A DNA stretch of 64,000 bases from Saprospiraceae bacterium (GTDB lineage: Bacteria > Bacteroidota > Bacteroidia > Chitinophagales > Saprospiraceae): positions 1 to 64,000 of the forward strand of contig JAIBCG010000008.1 in the NCBI GenBank assembly GCA_019694295.1, given 5' to 3'. The position numbers and the translations under genes were made by a program. Shown here piece by piece: positions 40,552-49,639 of this stretch (position 1 is its first letter; each line of letters starts with the position of its first letter). The notes under the pieces were generated by a model. It made no database searches. It was not told where the DNA came from and was given only the letters and a program-made list of their open reading frames with translations.

Positions 40552-40624
40552 CACGGGCAGCAGGGATCGAACCCGCAACCTACGGTTTTGGAGACCGTCA
40601 CTCTACCAGTTGAGCTATGCCCGT
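40552..40624 (-). tRNA. tRNA-Trp (CCA)
   Basis: The acceptor arms ACGGGCA and TGCCCGT pair fully. The anticodon stem ACGGT/ACCGT encloses CTCCAAA, with anticodon CCA at 40589-40591, and the T-loop is GTTCGATC. It lies between tuf and secE, as in other Bacteroidota. Confidence 0.96.
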
Positions 40625-40633
40625 ATATGCGAA

Positions 40634-40663
40634 AATTAAGCACCCCCAAGGAGGTGCTTAATT
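40634..40663 (-). terminator. Hairpin after tuf
   Basis: AATTAAGCACC pairs perfectly with GGTGCTTAATT over 11 bases around a short C/G-rich loop, followed by TTTTCGC. It separates tuf from tRNA-Trp-secE-nusG. It may be a terminator that trims tuf messages or a processing site; the T-run is short. Confidence 0.65.
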
Positions 40664-40699
40664 CGTGCTTTAATTATAGGTCGAGATTAATATTTAAAA

Positions 40700-41896
40700 T
40701 TAATCAAGGATCTCAGTTACCTGACCTGCACCAACTGTTCTACCACCTTCTCTGATTGCGAATCGAAGACCTTTCTCCATTGCAATCGGGTTGATTAGAA
40801 TTACTTCAAGTGATACGTTATCACCAGGCATTACCATTTCTACACCTTCAGGTAGTTTACAGTCACCTGTTACGTCTGTTGTACGGAAATAGAACTGTGG
40901 ACGGTATCCGTTGAAGAATGGAGTGTGACGTCCACCTTCTTCCTTGCTCAATACATACACCTCGCACTTGAACTTTCTGTGAGGCTTAACTGAACCAGGA
41001 GCGCAAATAACCATACCTCTTCTGATAGCTTCTTTATCTATACCTCTTAGTAGCAAACCAGCGTTGTCACCGGCTTCACCTCTATTGAGTAGTTTTCTGA
41101 ACATCTCAACACCCGTACAAACAGATGTGAGCGGTTTTTCACCTTCTGCCATCATACCAACGATTTCTACAGGGTTACCCACTTCGATAACACCTCTTTC
41201 AATACGACCGGTAGCAACTGTACCACGACCAGTGATTGAGAATACGTCTTCTATAGGCATTAGGAAAGGCTTGTCGATATCTCTTGTTGGTTCTTTGATT
41301 TCACTATCACAAGCATCCATCAAGTCAAGAATAGCTTGTACATATTTAGGGTCACCTTCAAGTGCTTTAAGTGCAGAGCCTTTGATAACAGCTGCATTGT
41401 CACCGTCAAAACCATAAGAAGAAAGAAGCTCTCTAACTTCCATTTCAACTAGTTCAAGCATTTCAGGGTCATCAACTAGGTCAACTTTATTCATGAATAC
41501 AACAAGGTTAGGCACACCTACCTGACGTGCAAGAAGGATGTGTTCTCTTGTTTGTGGCATAGGACCATCTGTTGCAGCAACAACAATGATAGCACCGTCC
41601 ATCTGAGCAGCACCAGTTACCATGTTCTTAACGTAGTCTGCGTGACCAGGACAGTCAACGTGCGCATAGTGACGCTTTTCTGTCTGATACTCTACGTGTG
41701 CAGTGTTAATGGTGATACCTCTTTCCTTTTCTTCCGGAGCAGCGTCGATTGAATCGTAATCCTTCTTTTCTGCAAGACCTCTTTCGGCAAGTACGTTTGT
41801 AATTGCTGCAGTAAGAGTTGTCTTACCGTGGTCAACGTGACCGATAGTACCAATATTTAGGTGAGGCTTCGATCTGTCGAATGTTTCCTTAGCCAT
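40700..41896 (-). CDS. tuf: Elongation factor Tu
   Basis: The 398-residue GTPase that delivers aminoacyl-tRNA to the ribosome. G-domain motifs are [18 protein letters not shown] and NKVDLVDD, and the C-terminal end [19 protein letters not shown] is complete. It is fed by the upstream four-tRNA transcript, the same order as thrU-tyrU-glyT-thrT-tufB in E. coli. Confidence 0.99.
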   Translation of the reverse strand: MAKETFDRSKPHLNIGTIGHVDHGKTTLTAAITNVLAERGLAEKKDYDSIDAAPEEKERGITINTAHVEYQTEKRHYAHVDCPGHADYVKNMVTGAAQMDGAIIVVAATDGPMPQTREHILLARQVGVPNLVVFMNKVDLVDDPEMLELVEMEVRELLSSYGFDGDNAAVIKGSALKALEGDPKYVQAILDLMDACDSEIKEPTRDIDKPFLMPIEDVFSITGRGTVATGRIERGVIEVGNPVEIVGMMAEGEKPLTSVCTGVEMFRKLLNRGEAGDNAGLLLRGIDKEAIRRGMVICAPGSVKPHRKFKCEVYVLSKEEGGRHTPFFNGYRPQFYFRTTDVTGDCKLPEGVEMVMPGDNVSLEVILINPIAMEKGLRFAIREGGRTVGAGQVTEILD

Positions 41897-41955
41897 CGTT
41901 TAAATTTTTTTGTGATTTGTGATTAAAAAATAATTATTAACATTTTCATTTTTTG

Positions 41956-42027
<72 letters not shown>

Positions 42028-42063
42028 TTATTTTTTTCAAAATAGCCAGTTTTGCAAAAGCAG

Positions 42064-42136
42064 AGCGGGTGAAGAGACTCGAACCCTCGACCCTCAGCTT
42101 GGAAGGCTGATGCTCTACCAACTGAGCTACACCCGC
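42064..42136 (-). tRNA. tRNA-Gly (TCC)
   Basis: Acceptor arms GCGGGTG and CACCCGC pair. The anticodon loop CTTCCAA gives TCC at 42101-42103, and the discriminator base is T, as expected for Gly. T-loop GGTTCGAGTC. Confidence 0.95.
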
Positions 42137-42170
42137 ATGCAAAGTTTTTTCAATGGCTTTTGTAGCTGTG

Positions 42171-42253
42171 TGGGGGTGATAGGATTCGAACCTATTCAGG
42201 CGTAGCCAACAGATTTACAGTCTGCCCCGTCTCTCCCACTTCGGCGCACCCCC
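42171..42253 (-). tRNA. tRNA-Tyr (GTA)
   Basis: Acceptor arms GGGGGTG and CACCCCC pair. The anticodon loop CTGTAAA gives GTA at 42216-42218. A long variable arm follows, as expected for bacterial tRNA-Tyr, and the discriminator base is A. Confidence 0.95.
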
Positions 42254-42316
42254 TTGTGCTTCCTGTACGGTAAACCGTTTTTCTGCTTACCTGCCTTTCA
42301 GCTATTTCATAAATAG

Positions 42317-42389
42317 AGCCAGTGGAGGGACTCGAACCCCCGACCAGCTGATTACAAATCAGCTGCTCTACCAACTGAGCTACACTGGC
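42317..42389 (-). tRNA. tRNA-Thr (TGT)
   Basis: Acceptor arms GCCAGTG and CACTGGC pair. The anticodon loop TTTGTAA gives TGT at 42354-42356. It is the first tRNA of the cluster. The 63-base spacer to tRNA-Tyr holds two short hairpins that may be processing sites. Confidence 0.95.
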
Positions 42390-42501
42390 CTGGATATTTT
42401 TTATAAAATATTGCCCTATTTTTCAATTTGATTAAGCAAGTAGCTTTTACTTATTTGCTTAACTTTCAATTACTTTCAGAAACTTTTTTCCAAAAGCGAT
42501 G

Positions 42502-42532
42502 CAAAGATATAAATTCTATCAACAAATACAAA
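42502..42532 (-). promoter_or_regulatory. Promoter for the tRNA-tuf operon
   Basis: On the minus strand TTTG (42529-42532), 19 bases, then TATCTTTG (42502-42509) is an exact match to the Bacteroidota consensus TTTG/TAnnTTTG. The expected start is near 42495, about 105 bases before the first tRNA. The remaining gap 42390-42640 is AT-rich with no gene. Confidence 0.75.
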
Positions 42533-42640
42533 AAAAAATATCAATTTTTGAAAAATATTTTTACTTTTTTTTGCCGGCACTACTTTTATTGAAGTTGAGT
42601 ATCATTTAACGTAGCTTTTTATAAATCGTTGCACTTAATT

Positions 42641-42672
42641 AAAAAAAAAGAAGCCGGATAAGTTCCGGCCTC
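42641..42672 (-). terminator. Terminator after hpf
   Basis: On the minus strand GCCGG pairs with CCGGC across a seven-base loop (AACTTAT), followed by TTCTTTTTTTTT. This strong hairpin with T-run, right after the hpf stop, separates rpsU-xerC-hpf from the tRNA-tuf unit. Confidence 0.85.
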
Positions 42673-42678
42673 CATTTT

Positions 42679-42978
42679 TTAATTTTCGCTCTTTCTCTCC
42701 TTATATTTTATCAGCTGTTTGGCAAGTGAATCAACGGCTGCGTCTATTGCTGTCTCGAATGTTTTGTCATGTTCTTTTACGAATAGTACTGTACCGGGCA
42801 ACTGTACCTTTACCTCTGCTATCTTGTCCCGTACCTGACCCGAATTCTCTAACTTCAATTTCATGTCGATGTCGGTAATGCGGTCAAAAAACTGGTGCAG
42901 TTTGGATGTTTTCTTCTCAATAAAGTCCAACAACTTCTTGTCTGCTGTAAAATGAATCGCTTCAGTTCTTGTTTTCAT
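42679..42978 (-). CDS. hpf: Ribosome hibernation promoting factor (HPF/RaiA family)
   Basis: A 99-residue short-form HPF/YfiA protein that binds the 30S subunit in stationary phase. The sequence shows HFTADKKLLDFIEKKTSKL, then the alternating strands of the S30AE fold (KLKLENSGQVRDKIAEVKVQL, split here by a loop) and a basic end (LIKYKERKSEN). It follows xerC by about 30 bases, an arrangement common in Bacteroidota. The long-form C-terminal dimerisation domain is absent. Confidence 0.92.
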   Translation of the reverse strand: MKTRTEAIHFTADKKLLDFIEKKTSKLHQFFDRITDIDMKLKLENSGQVRDKIAEVKVQLPGTVLFVKEHDKTFETAIDAAVDSLAKQLIKYKERKSEN

Positions 42979-43009
42979 ATCTTTTTATTTAAATGTTATA
43001 AAAAATCTC

Positions 43010-43897
43010 TTACTTACCCGATCTGGGATGCCCCTTTTCGTAGATGTCTTTTAGTCGTTCGATTGTGTTGTGTGTATAAACCTGTGTAGCTGCAAGGCTC
43101 GAATGCCCCATTAGCTCTTTAATAGAATTGAGGTCGGCACCATTTTCTATGAGGTGGGTTGCAAAACTATGCCTTAATATATGCGGATTCTTACGTTCTG
43201 TTTTCGTCACCATACTCAGGTATCTCACTACAATATTATAAACGCTTTTCGGGTCCAATTTATTTCCTTTTCTATTATAAAACAAGTATGAATTGTTTTG
43301 TGTTCCGTCAACAGTCCGTTTATTTAAGAATTCTACAATAGATTCGACCAATGGTCTGCCTATGGGCACGAGTCGTTCCTTGTTACCTTTGCCTAAAATC
43401 TTAATACAATTTCTTCCTAGATCAATATTCTTTATTTCAAGATTGATAAGCTCACTTCGTCTAAGACCACAAGTGTATAATAACTCAAGGATCAAACGGT
43501 GCTGCTTAGCTTCAGGCGTATCCGCAAATAAATCTTGTGATAATAAGCTTATAACTTCTTTTTCAGGTACAAACCCGGGAAGGCGCTTGCCACTTCTTGG
43601 TGCAGAAAGGTTTATTGCCGGGTTAATACTTAGTACTTTATTGAGCTGAAGATACTTAAACAAACTCTTAACAGTTGACAACTTCCGTGATACAGAACGT
43701 GCTGAGATGCCATCGTTCACAAGCATCACCAACCATGAACGGATATGGAGATTTTGTACTTCTGCTAACTGTGTAATTGAATATTGATTGTACAAGTAGT
43801 CTGTGAACTGCCGAAGGTCAGTTTTATAGGAAAGGAGCGTATGCTGAGAATATCTTTTCTCAAACTCTAAATGTGCCAGGTACCTTTGAATGTTCAT
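43010..43897 (-). CDS. xerC: Tyrosine recombinase XerC/XerD type
   Basis: A 295-residue chromosome dimer resolution recombinase. The N-terminal SAM-like domain begins YLAHLEFEKRYSQHTLLSYK. The catalytic residues are all present: Arg in CGLRRSELINLE, Lys in GKGNKERLVP, His-x-x-Arg in HILRHSFATHL, His in LMGHSSLAATQ and the nucleophile in VYTH. Whether it works as XerC or XerD cannot be told here. Unusually, its ATG comes directly after the T-run of a terminator hairpin that follows rpsU. Confidence 0.94.
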   Translation of the reverse strand: MNIQRYLAHLEFEKRYSQHTLLSYKTDLRQFTDYLYNQYSITQLAEVQNLHIRSWLVMLVNDGISARSVSRKLSTVKSLFKYLQLNKVLSINPAINLSAPRSGKRLPGFVPEKEVISLLSQDLFADTPEAKQHRLILELLYTCGLRRSELINLEIKNIDLGRNCIKILGKGNKERLVPIGRPLVESIVEFLNKRTVDGTQNNSYLFYNRKGNKLDPKSVYNIVVRYLSMVTKTERKNPHILRHSFATHLIENGADLNSIKELMGHSSLAATQVYTHNTIERLKDIYEKGHPRSGK

Positions 43898-43934
43898 AAA
43901 AAAGGTCTGATTATGTAATAATCATAATCAGACC
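43898..43934 (-). terminator. Terminator/attenuator hairpin between rpsU and xerC
   Basis: On the minus strand GGTCTGATTATG (from 43934) pairs perfectly over 12 bases with CATAATCAGACC around ATTATTA, and TTTTTT follows, touching the xerC ATG. It should stop most rpsU transcripts before xerC. Confidence 0.85.
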
Positions 43935-43967
43935 CTAAAGTACAAAGATATATTTAAATAGAAAAAT

Positions 43968-44162
43968 TTAAATCGCGTCTGTGCCGTATTTCTGCATTTT
44001 GTATTCAGCCTTCAGCACCTCTGTTCTTCTGATAACAGAAGGCTTTGTGAATTGCTTACGTCTTCTTAATTCTTTTAACACACCAGATTTTTCGTACTTC
44101 TTTTTGTACTTCTTTAGTGCCTTATCGATTGATTCGCTGTCTTTTACGTCAATAATTAACAT
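43968..44162 (-). CDS. rpsU: 30S ribosomal protein S21
   Basis: A 64-residue basic protein (LIIDVKDSESIDKALKKYKK, then LRRRKQFTKPSVIRR). In Bacteroidota S21 is reported to help sequester the anti-Shine-Dalgarno end of 16S rRNA. The leader just upstream of its ATG (AAATTAAATCAGTAT) has no Shine-Dalgarno sequence. It heads the rpsU-xerC-hpf unit. Confidence 0.95.
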   Translation of the reverse strand: MLIIDVKDSESIDKALKKYKKKYEKSGVLKELRRRKQFTKPSVIRRTEVLKAEYKMQKYGTDAI

Positions 44163-44193
44163 ATACTGATTTAATTTTAAATAAATTAGAGTG

Positions 44194-44226
44194 CAAAAAT
44201 AGGGAGATTGTAATTAATAATCCAAA
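44194..44226 (-). promoter_or_regulatory. Promoter for rpsU
   Basis: On the minus strand TTTG (44223-44226), 21 bases, TATTTTTG (44194-44201), matching the Bacteroidota consensus. Expected start near 44188, about 26 bases before the ATG. Confidence 0.65.
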
Positions 44227-44277
44227 TTATTTGCATGAATTTATTTTTTATTTGCGTATATTTTTATAAAACGAGAA

Positions 44278-44727
44278 ATGGGCATTGATAAAAAAGAAAA
44301 ATTTATTCGTACTCCGGTCTATTTAAATGGTACTGCCGGTATAAAACAATTTGTAAAGGAAAATTTAAAATATCCGATAGAGGCATTTAATGCTAAAATT
44401 GAGGCTACCGTTCATGTCAAATACATTATTGATTCGAATGGTGATGTCATTGAAGCAAAGACAGTAGGTCATGTAGGCTACGGACTTGATGAAGAAGCTA
44501 TAAGGGTAGTAAAACTATTGAAGTTTTCGAAAGTGCGCAACCGCAACCTAAGGGTAACTTTTAACAGAAAACTCGATATTCATTTCAGAATGCCCGGCAG
44601 CACTGAGATACCGGCAAAAATGCCCCAAGCTACTGGTATCCATGTACAATATACCTATACAACACCTCAATCTGAACAAAAGGAAGAAAAACCAGGCAGT
44701 TTTCAGTACAAAATAACAATCAAGTAA
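44278..44727 (+). CDS. TonB C-terminal domain protein without membrane anchor
   Basis: A 149-residue protein whose residues 25-105 match the TonB C-terminal fold: VHVKYIIDSNGDVIEAKTVG, GLDEEAIRVVKLLKF and the final strand KLDIHFRM. Normal TonB proteins have an N-terminal membrane helix and a Pro-rich linker to reach outer-membrane receptors; this one has neither, nor a signal peptide. It may be cytoplasmic or a stand-alone fragment of the family. It is divergent from rpsU and convergent with the SusD gene, next to two TonB-dependent SusC receptors, which may be coincidence. The C-terminus is Glu/Lys/Gln rich. Confidence 0.75.
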   Translation: MGIDKKEKFIRTPVYLNGTAGIKQFVKENLKYPIEAFNAKIEATVHVKYIIDSNGDVIEAKTVGHVGYGLDEEAIRVVKLLKFSKVRNRNLRVTFNRKLDIHFRMPGSTEIPAKMPQATGIHVQYTYTTPQSEQKEEKPGSFQYKITIK

Positions 44728-44733
44728 AAAAGA

Positions 44734-44765
44734 CTTGCCGCCATCTGATCATTGATGACGGCAAG
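44734..44765. terminator. Bidirectional terminator between the TonB-like gene and the SusD gene
   Basis: CTTGCCG-C-CATC pairs with GATG-A-CGGCAAG around TGATCATT. It lies between two convergent genes and has A-rich sequence on the left and T/A-rich sequence on the right, so it could act on both strands. Confidence 0.7.
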
Positions 44766-44801
44766 ATATAAAACAGAACAAAACCAGAACAAATTCAGAA
44801 C

Positions 44802-46226
44802 TTAGAATTTATCCCAGAATAATTTAGTGGTTACATCGTCACCTCCAATGGCTGCCGCAGCTTCAGTCCATTTGGCAGTATTAAGATTTTGTTCCTGCAC
44901 CGGATATGTATAACGGACAGGGAAATCTGTAACAGGATCGGCTGGTGCAGGAAGTACCGGGTAATCAAGTCTTCGTATTTCAGTCCAGGCATCGAAACCT
45001 CTGTTATATAATGCAAGCCATTTCTGCGTACCTATCTTTTGTTTCCAATCACCCGTTGCAGTAGAATATGCGACATTTGGGTTTTGCAGATAAGCAGTTG
45101 CATCAGTACCGGTTATGCCCCAATATCTCAAAGACTCTATAATACCTCCATTGTAGTATTGTTCGGCACTACCGCTTATGAAGCCTCTTTCAATGGCCTC
45201 TGCAAGCAAGAAAGAGATTTCGGAATAATCCATGATGATGGCTTCAAAATCCTGAGCAATCAGTCTATTGCCGGGCTTAGAATAGGTAGCATAATTGTTG
45301 CTGGCACCTTGTGGGCCACCTGAATATACACCTGCAGCATCTTTGGTAAAATATGCTGAAATTCTTGGATCGCCCAAAGCATTCATTGCATCAACTATGG
45401 TCTGTGAAGCTACAAAGTCTTTTCTGTTGCTTTGTACCAAATCAACCCAAATCGGATTAGTATTCGGTGGAGAACCAAAATAATGGAAAATAACATTATC
45501 ACCGGAAGATGCCATAACATTTGGTGCAGCTGCAGACACAACCGACTTTGCGGTTACAGGGTCAGCATCAGCGAGCATCATACCAAGCTTCAGTTTTAGC
45601 GAATTACCAAATACTTTCCACTTGGCAATATCACCTCCCATCATAAGGTCACCACTGCCATACGAACCAGCATTTGCGTCAAGTGAGCCAAGTGCAGCAT
45701 CTATTCTTTCGAGTAATTTACTATAAATGGTAGCTGCATCATCATATTTCGGATATACATTATCAATATTCAAAGCCTCAGAATACGGAACATTGCCATA
45801 CGTATTTACCAGGATAGAATATGCATAAGCAATCATAATCTCTGTGCAGGCAAATTTATTCTTGCTATCAGCAGATGATAAGTTTGGATCAATTCGCTTA
45901 AGTTGTGCTTCACTATCCGCAAACCCTTTTATGACATCTACATACATCTGATTCCAGAAATTCTGAGGGATATTTCTGGTGTTCAAATCATAGTTTGACT
46001 CATCAACATAAGTAGTCTCTGTCCAGTACTGTGATGTAAGCCTGAAAATATTGAAATTGACATTGTTATTCGTCAGGACGTCTGACAATTGCCTCTGGGC
46101 ACCTGAAAACAAGAATGCCGGGTCAACATCTTTAGGCTTTTTTGTGTTGGTATTCAATGAGTCGAAGTCTTTGTTGCAACTCATCGCAAAACCAGCTAAT
46201 ATCAATAATAAGATATACTTTTTCAT
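44802..46226 (-). CDS. SusD/RagB family nutrient-binding lipoprotein
   Basis: A 474-residue outer-membrane lipoprotein that caps its SusC partner and binds substrate. The signal is MKKYILLLILAGFAMSC with the lipid Cys at 17. The helical TPR-like region and the family mark EIMIAYAYSILVNTYGNVPY followed by the C-terminal SEISFLLAEAIERG are typical of the SusD-like group. It ends 22 bases downstream of its SusC gene, the usual order. Substrate unknown; no glycoside hydrolase is nearby, so it may take peptides, small sugars or metal complexes. Confidence 0.94.
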   Translation of the reverse strand: MKKYILLLILAGFAMSCNKDFDSLNTNTKKPKDVDPAFLFSGAQRQLSDVLTNNNVNFNIFRLTSQYWTETTYVDESNYDLNTRNIPQNFWNQMYVDVIKGFADSEAQLKRIDPNLSSADSKNKFACTEIMIAYAYSILVNTYGNVPYSEALNIDNVYPKYDDAATIYSKLLERIDAALGSLDANAGSYGSGDLMMGGDIAKWKVFGNSLKLKLGMMLADADPVTAKSVVSAAAPNVMASSGDNVIFHYFGSPPNTNPIWVDLVQSNRKDFVASQTIVDAMNALGDPRISAYFTKDAAGVYSGGPQGASNNYATYSKPGNRLIAQDFEAIIMDYSEISFLLAEAIERGFISGSAEQYYNGGIIESLRYWGITGTDATAYLQNPNVAYSTATGDWKQKIGTQKWLALYNRGFDAWTEIRRLDYPVLPAPADPVTDFPVRYTYPVQEQNLNTAKWTEAAAAIGGDDVTTKLFWDKF

Positions 46227-46247
46227 AACAAATATTTTGCTTGTTTA

Positions 46248-49200
46248 TTAAAACTTAACTCCAAGATTGAAACCAATAACTCTCACGTTAGGATAAGCAC
46301 CACCCTGATATCCCTGAATATTACCTGAGCTGAATCCTTCTTCAGGATCTGAGTACGGTGTATTCTTATGGATAGTCCAAAGATTACGTGCATAGATGCC
46401 TACATTAACACCTTTAAGGAAGCCTTGAGCACCTAACCAAGATTTAGGGAAATCATAAGAAAGATTTACTTCTCTTAACTTCACAAAGCTGGCATCATAT
46501 ACAAACGCAGCATTAGGGTTTCTTCTGTAACCGTAGATACCAAAATCATAGCCACTTGCATAAGTAGTATTCGGGGTTCCGTCTGCTTTAACACCAGGAA
46601 GAAGGATACCACCTCCGTCTGCAGTTGGTAGTCGCACTTCATTTCCTTTATCGTTTAGTCCGGCTGTTTCTGGATAGAGACCTGTAGCAAGACCGTAGCT
46701 CATATCCAATGACCAAACCTGACCGCCTTGCTTGACATCAACCAAGAAGCTAAGGTTAACATTCTTGAAACGGAAGCTATTGGTAACACCACCAGTCCAG
46801 TCAGGATTTATATTACCGATTACCTGATTGGATGTAGGGCTTGTTACATATCGTCCAAGAGAATTCACTACTTTTTGACCATCTTTGTACACAAAGTTGC
46901 TTCCTCTGATGGTACCGTAAGGTTCACCTTTAGTAGCATTGATGGATACGCCACCCTGCAATGATGCAAGCTGAAGATTATCGATACCACCAAGGTCAAC
47001 AACAAGGCTTGTATTCTTTGCCCAGTTAACATCCATTCTCCAATCAAAATTACGTGTCGCAACAGGACGTACGAACAATTGAAGTTCTACACCTTTGTTA
47101 GAAATTTCTCCTGCATTGATGTATTTGAATGAATAGCCTGTAGTTCGAGAAACAGGGGCTCTGAAAATTTGGTCAACGGTACTCATATTATAATATGTAA
47201 GATCAAGACCTAGTCGATCTTCAAAGAATCTTGTTTCGATACCTACCTCAAAGCTCTTTGTACTTTCAGGCTTCAGCTCCGGATTGTTCTTAGTAGAACT
47301 AACAGAAGCTAAAGGTGCCGAACCAAATGATGTAGCATACACACCTCTGTCAAGTAGGGTGGCCACACCGATGTTATACACATCATCCACTACGAGTGGT
47401 GGTGGGGTATTACCAACCTGTGCATAGTTGAATCTCAATTTTCCGAACGAGAATACAGAACCTGTACCTGTCCAGTTAGAAAACAACAAACCAAGTGAAG
47501 CAGCAGGATAGATATATACATTGTTATCCTTAGGCAAGGCAGAAGATTTGTCCCTTCTTACTGATAAATCAAGGAACACGCTGTTATCCCAGTTAAAGCT
47601 TGTTTGAGCAAACAGACCATTCACTTGCAGTTTGGTGAGTGATTCGTCTGGTGCATTTCGGGCACTCACGCTATTGGACAGTGCATAGATACCAGGAATA
47701 GCAAGACCGCCATTGGTACCATCAGCAATAGCATAAATTTCATTCTTGCGAACATTGGAACCGAGAAGGAAATTGAAATGTAAACTCTCGGCTAGGCGCA
47801 ATGGTGTAGAACTTAATAAGAGATCGTAATTAATTTCCTGGAATGTACGGTCATATCTTGAGTATTTCGGTACATCAACAGAACCTACCGCTATACGTTC
47901 TTCCTGGTATTCGCTATATCTATCGAGAGACATCTGACCTTTAAGATTCAACCAGCTTAGGAGTTTGTACTCAAGGCCAACATTACCGAAATAACGACCT
48001 CTGCCGTCTGTTTCGTAGTTTTCGTATCTTGTCCAGTAAGGGTTATCCCAGTATATCGGTGCCAGAATAGTTGGGTCTGCCCAGTTCCATGTTACGTTTT
48101 GTTTTGTTCTATCATACGCTTGACGCAATTCTGAGATATCAACATTGGTTTGCCACCATTGTCTGAAGTTGGTCATAAGGTTCCTGTCACCATAGCCTGT
48201 TCCATAACGACCCTTCGCACTTATACCGGTATAGTTAATTGCAGAATAAGCAGTCAGTTTGCGGGTTAGGTTATACGAACCACCAAAGTTAATCATATCC
48301 TTATTGATATTACTATTTGGCAGGATACCTTTATCCGTAATATGGTTATAACCGAGTTTAAAATAACCTTTGTCATTACTTCCATCTATCATTACACCAT
48401 TATTGGTACCGATGGCTGTTTCGAAAAATGTAGAAGGGTCATTTGCTGCTGCCACCCAAGGTGTAGCTTTTTTGTAATTAGGCGAAGTTGGGTCAAAAGC
48501 ATCCCACTGGAATACTTTCAGGTTAGGGTCAAACTTAGCGCCCCAGGAAGCATCTTCTGTAAGGGGTGTCACAAGATCATCTGTACCATCACCATCAATG
48601 TCTCTGTATAAGAAAAAGCCTGATGGGTCTTCGTAATATGCACCATAACCAGCTCCATATTTCTTCTGGTACGTAGCAAAGGTACTTTTCTCAATGGTAC
48701 CGACATTCAAGCCTGAATTTAAAGTAACACCAAGACCTTTGGCTTTGGAGCCCTTTTTAGTGGTTATAACGATTACCCCATTTGCAGCACGCGAACCATA
48801 AAGAGCTGAAGCAGCTGCTCCCTTTAGTACTGTAATATTGTCAATATCGTCAGAATTGATGTCGGCTGCAGCATTACCAAAGTCATAACCCTGACGGCCT
48901 GTTAGCTGGTCAGAAGTATTTGTGTTTGAATTATCTACAGGCACACCATCCACAACAAACAAAGCCTGATTGTTGCCCGTCAAAGATTTGGTACCTCGCA
49001 AAACAATATTGGTAGAACCGCCAAGACTGTTGTTGCGCTTAATGTTTAACCCTGCAACCTTCCCTGACAGGGCATTCACAACGTTGCCGTCTCTGGATTT
49101 GGAGACATCATCTCCACCTACCGTCTGTGCAGAATACGGTAGCTCATTTTTCTTCTTAGTGATACCCAATGCGGTTACAACTGTCTCAGAAAGGGTCACC

Positions 49201-49487
49201 CCTTCCTGCAGGGCAACATTAACAACATTAGATGCCCCTAATAGAACTTCCTGCGTGTTAAAGCCTGTGTACGAAACTACAAGTGTGTTGGCATTTGCAG
49301 GAACGTTCAATCTGAAGTTACCATTGTCGTCGGCAGCTGTACCTTCACTTGTACCTTTTACAAGTACTGTAGCACCTGGAAGTGGACTTCCGGCAGAATC
49401 GGTAACTTTTCCGACGACTGTCCTTTGGGCTAACAGCGAAGCACTTGCTATTAGCAACATAGAAATCAGAAGTGTAAGTTTTTTCAT
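46248..49487 (-). CDS. SusC/RagA family TonB-linked outer membrane receptor
   Basis: A 1079-residue TonB-dependent transporter. ATG 49487 begins a clear signal peptide (MKKLTLLISMLLIASASLLA); the ATG at 49532 would put 15 charged residues before it. A carboxypeptidase-regulatory-like domain follows (VVGKVTDSAGSPLPGATVLV), then a TonB-box-like ETVVTALG, a plug domain with ALYGSRAANGVIVITTKKG, and the C-terminal barrel ending RVIGFNLGVKF. Its first 110 residues are nearly the same as those of the SusC at 51091-54198. It and the following SusD form one operon. Confidence 0.95.
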   Translation of the reverse strand: MKKLTLLISMLLIASASLLAQRTVVGKVTDSAGSPLPGATVLVKGTSEGTAADDNGNFRLNVPANANTLVVSYTGFNTQEVLLGASNVVNVALQEGVTLSETVVTALGITKKKNELPYSAQTVGGDDVSKSRDGNVVNALSGKVAGLNIKRNNSLGGSTNIVLRGTKSLTGNNQALFVVDGVPVDNSNTNTSDQLTGRQGYDFGNAAADINSDDIDNITVLKGAAASALYGSRAANGVIVITTKKGSKAKGLGVTLNSGLNVGTIEKSTFATYQKKYGAGYGAYYEDPSGFFLYRDIDGDGTDDLVTPLTEDASWGAKFDPNLKVFQWDAFDPTSPNYKKATPWVAAANDPSTFFETAIGTNNGVMIDGSNDKGYFKLGYNHITDKGILPNSNINKDMINFGGSYNLTRKLTAYSAINYTGISAKGRYGTGYGDRNLMTNFRQWWQTNVDISELRQAYDRTKQNVTWNWADPTILAPIYWDNPYWTRYENYETDGRGRYFGNVGLEYKLLSWLNLKGQMSLDRYSEYQEERIAVGSVDVPKYSRYDRTFQEINYDLLLSSTPLRLAESLHFNFLLGSNVRKNEIYAIADGTNGGLAIPGIYALSNSVSARNAPDESLTKLQVNGLFAQTSFNWDNSVFLDLSVRRDKSSALPKDNNVYIYPAASLGLLFSNWTGTGSVFSFGKLRFNYAQVGNTPPPLVVDDVYNIGVATLLDRGVYATSFGSAPLASVSSTKNNPELKPESTKSFEVGIETRFFEDRLGLDLTYYNMSTVDQIFRAPVSRTTGYSFKYINAGEISNKGVELQLFVRPVATRNFDWRMDVNWAKNTSLVVDLGGIDNLQLASLQGGVSINATKGEPYGTIRGSNFVYKDGQKVVNSLGRYVTSPTSNQVIGNINPDWTGGVTNSFRFKNVNLSFLVDVKQGGQVWSLDMSYGLATGLYPETAGLNDKGNEVRLPTADGGGILLPGVKADGTPNTTYASGYDFGIYGYRRNPNAAFVYDASFVKLREVNLSYDFPKSWLGAQGFLKGVNVGIYARNLWTIHKNTPYSDPEEGFSSGNIQGYQGGAYPNVRVIGFNLGVKF
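49259..49307 (-). repeat. 49-bp identical stretch within the SusC N-terminal domain, copy 1
   Basis: Identical over 49 bases with 53970-54018, in the carboxypeptidase-regulatory-like domain (residues near VPANANTLVVSYTGF). Flanking sequence is similar but not identical, so the two genes share a whole N-terminal module. Confidence 0.85.
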
Positions 49488-49529
49488 ACTAATCCTCTTT
49501 TTGTGTGATAAAATTGTTTTTTCAAGAAT

Positions 49530-49560
49530 CAAATATAATCAGTATTTTAAATGTATCATA
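49530..49560 (-). promoter_or_regulatory. Promoter of the first SusC/SusD operon
   Basis: On the minus strand TATG (49557-49560), 19 bases, TATATTTG (49530-49537). The sequence starting at the TATG reads TATGATACATTTAAA and is shared with the promoter of the second SusC gene at the same spacing. The usual TTTG -33 box is absent. Confidence 0.6.
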
Positions 49561-49639
49561 GAAAATACAAATTTTTATCTATAAACTTTCATCACAATTT
49601 ACAGTTCGGAATTTATATAAAATTTTTAACACTTCTACA

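Noticed and set aside
40524-40649. N-terminal extension of secE
   Set aside because: The extra residues read through tRNA-Trp and the upstream hairpin.
43010-43897. Mobile-element integrase
   Set aside because: The tyrosine recombinase lies in the conserved rpsU-xerC-hpf string and has no attachment sites or cargo, so it is chromosomal XerC type.
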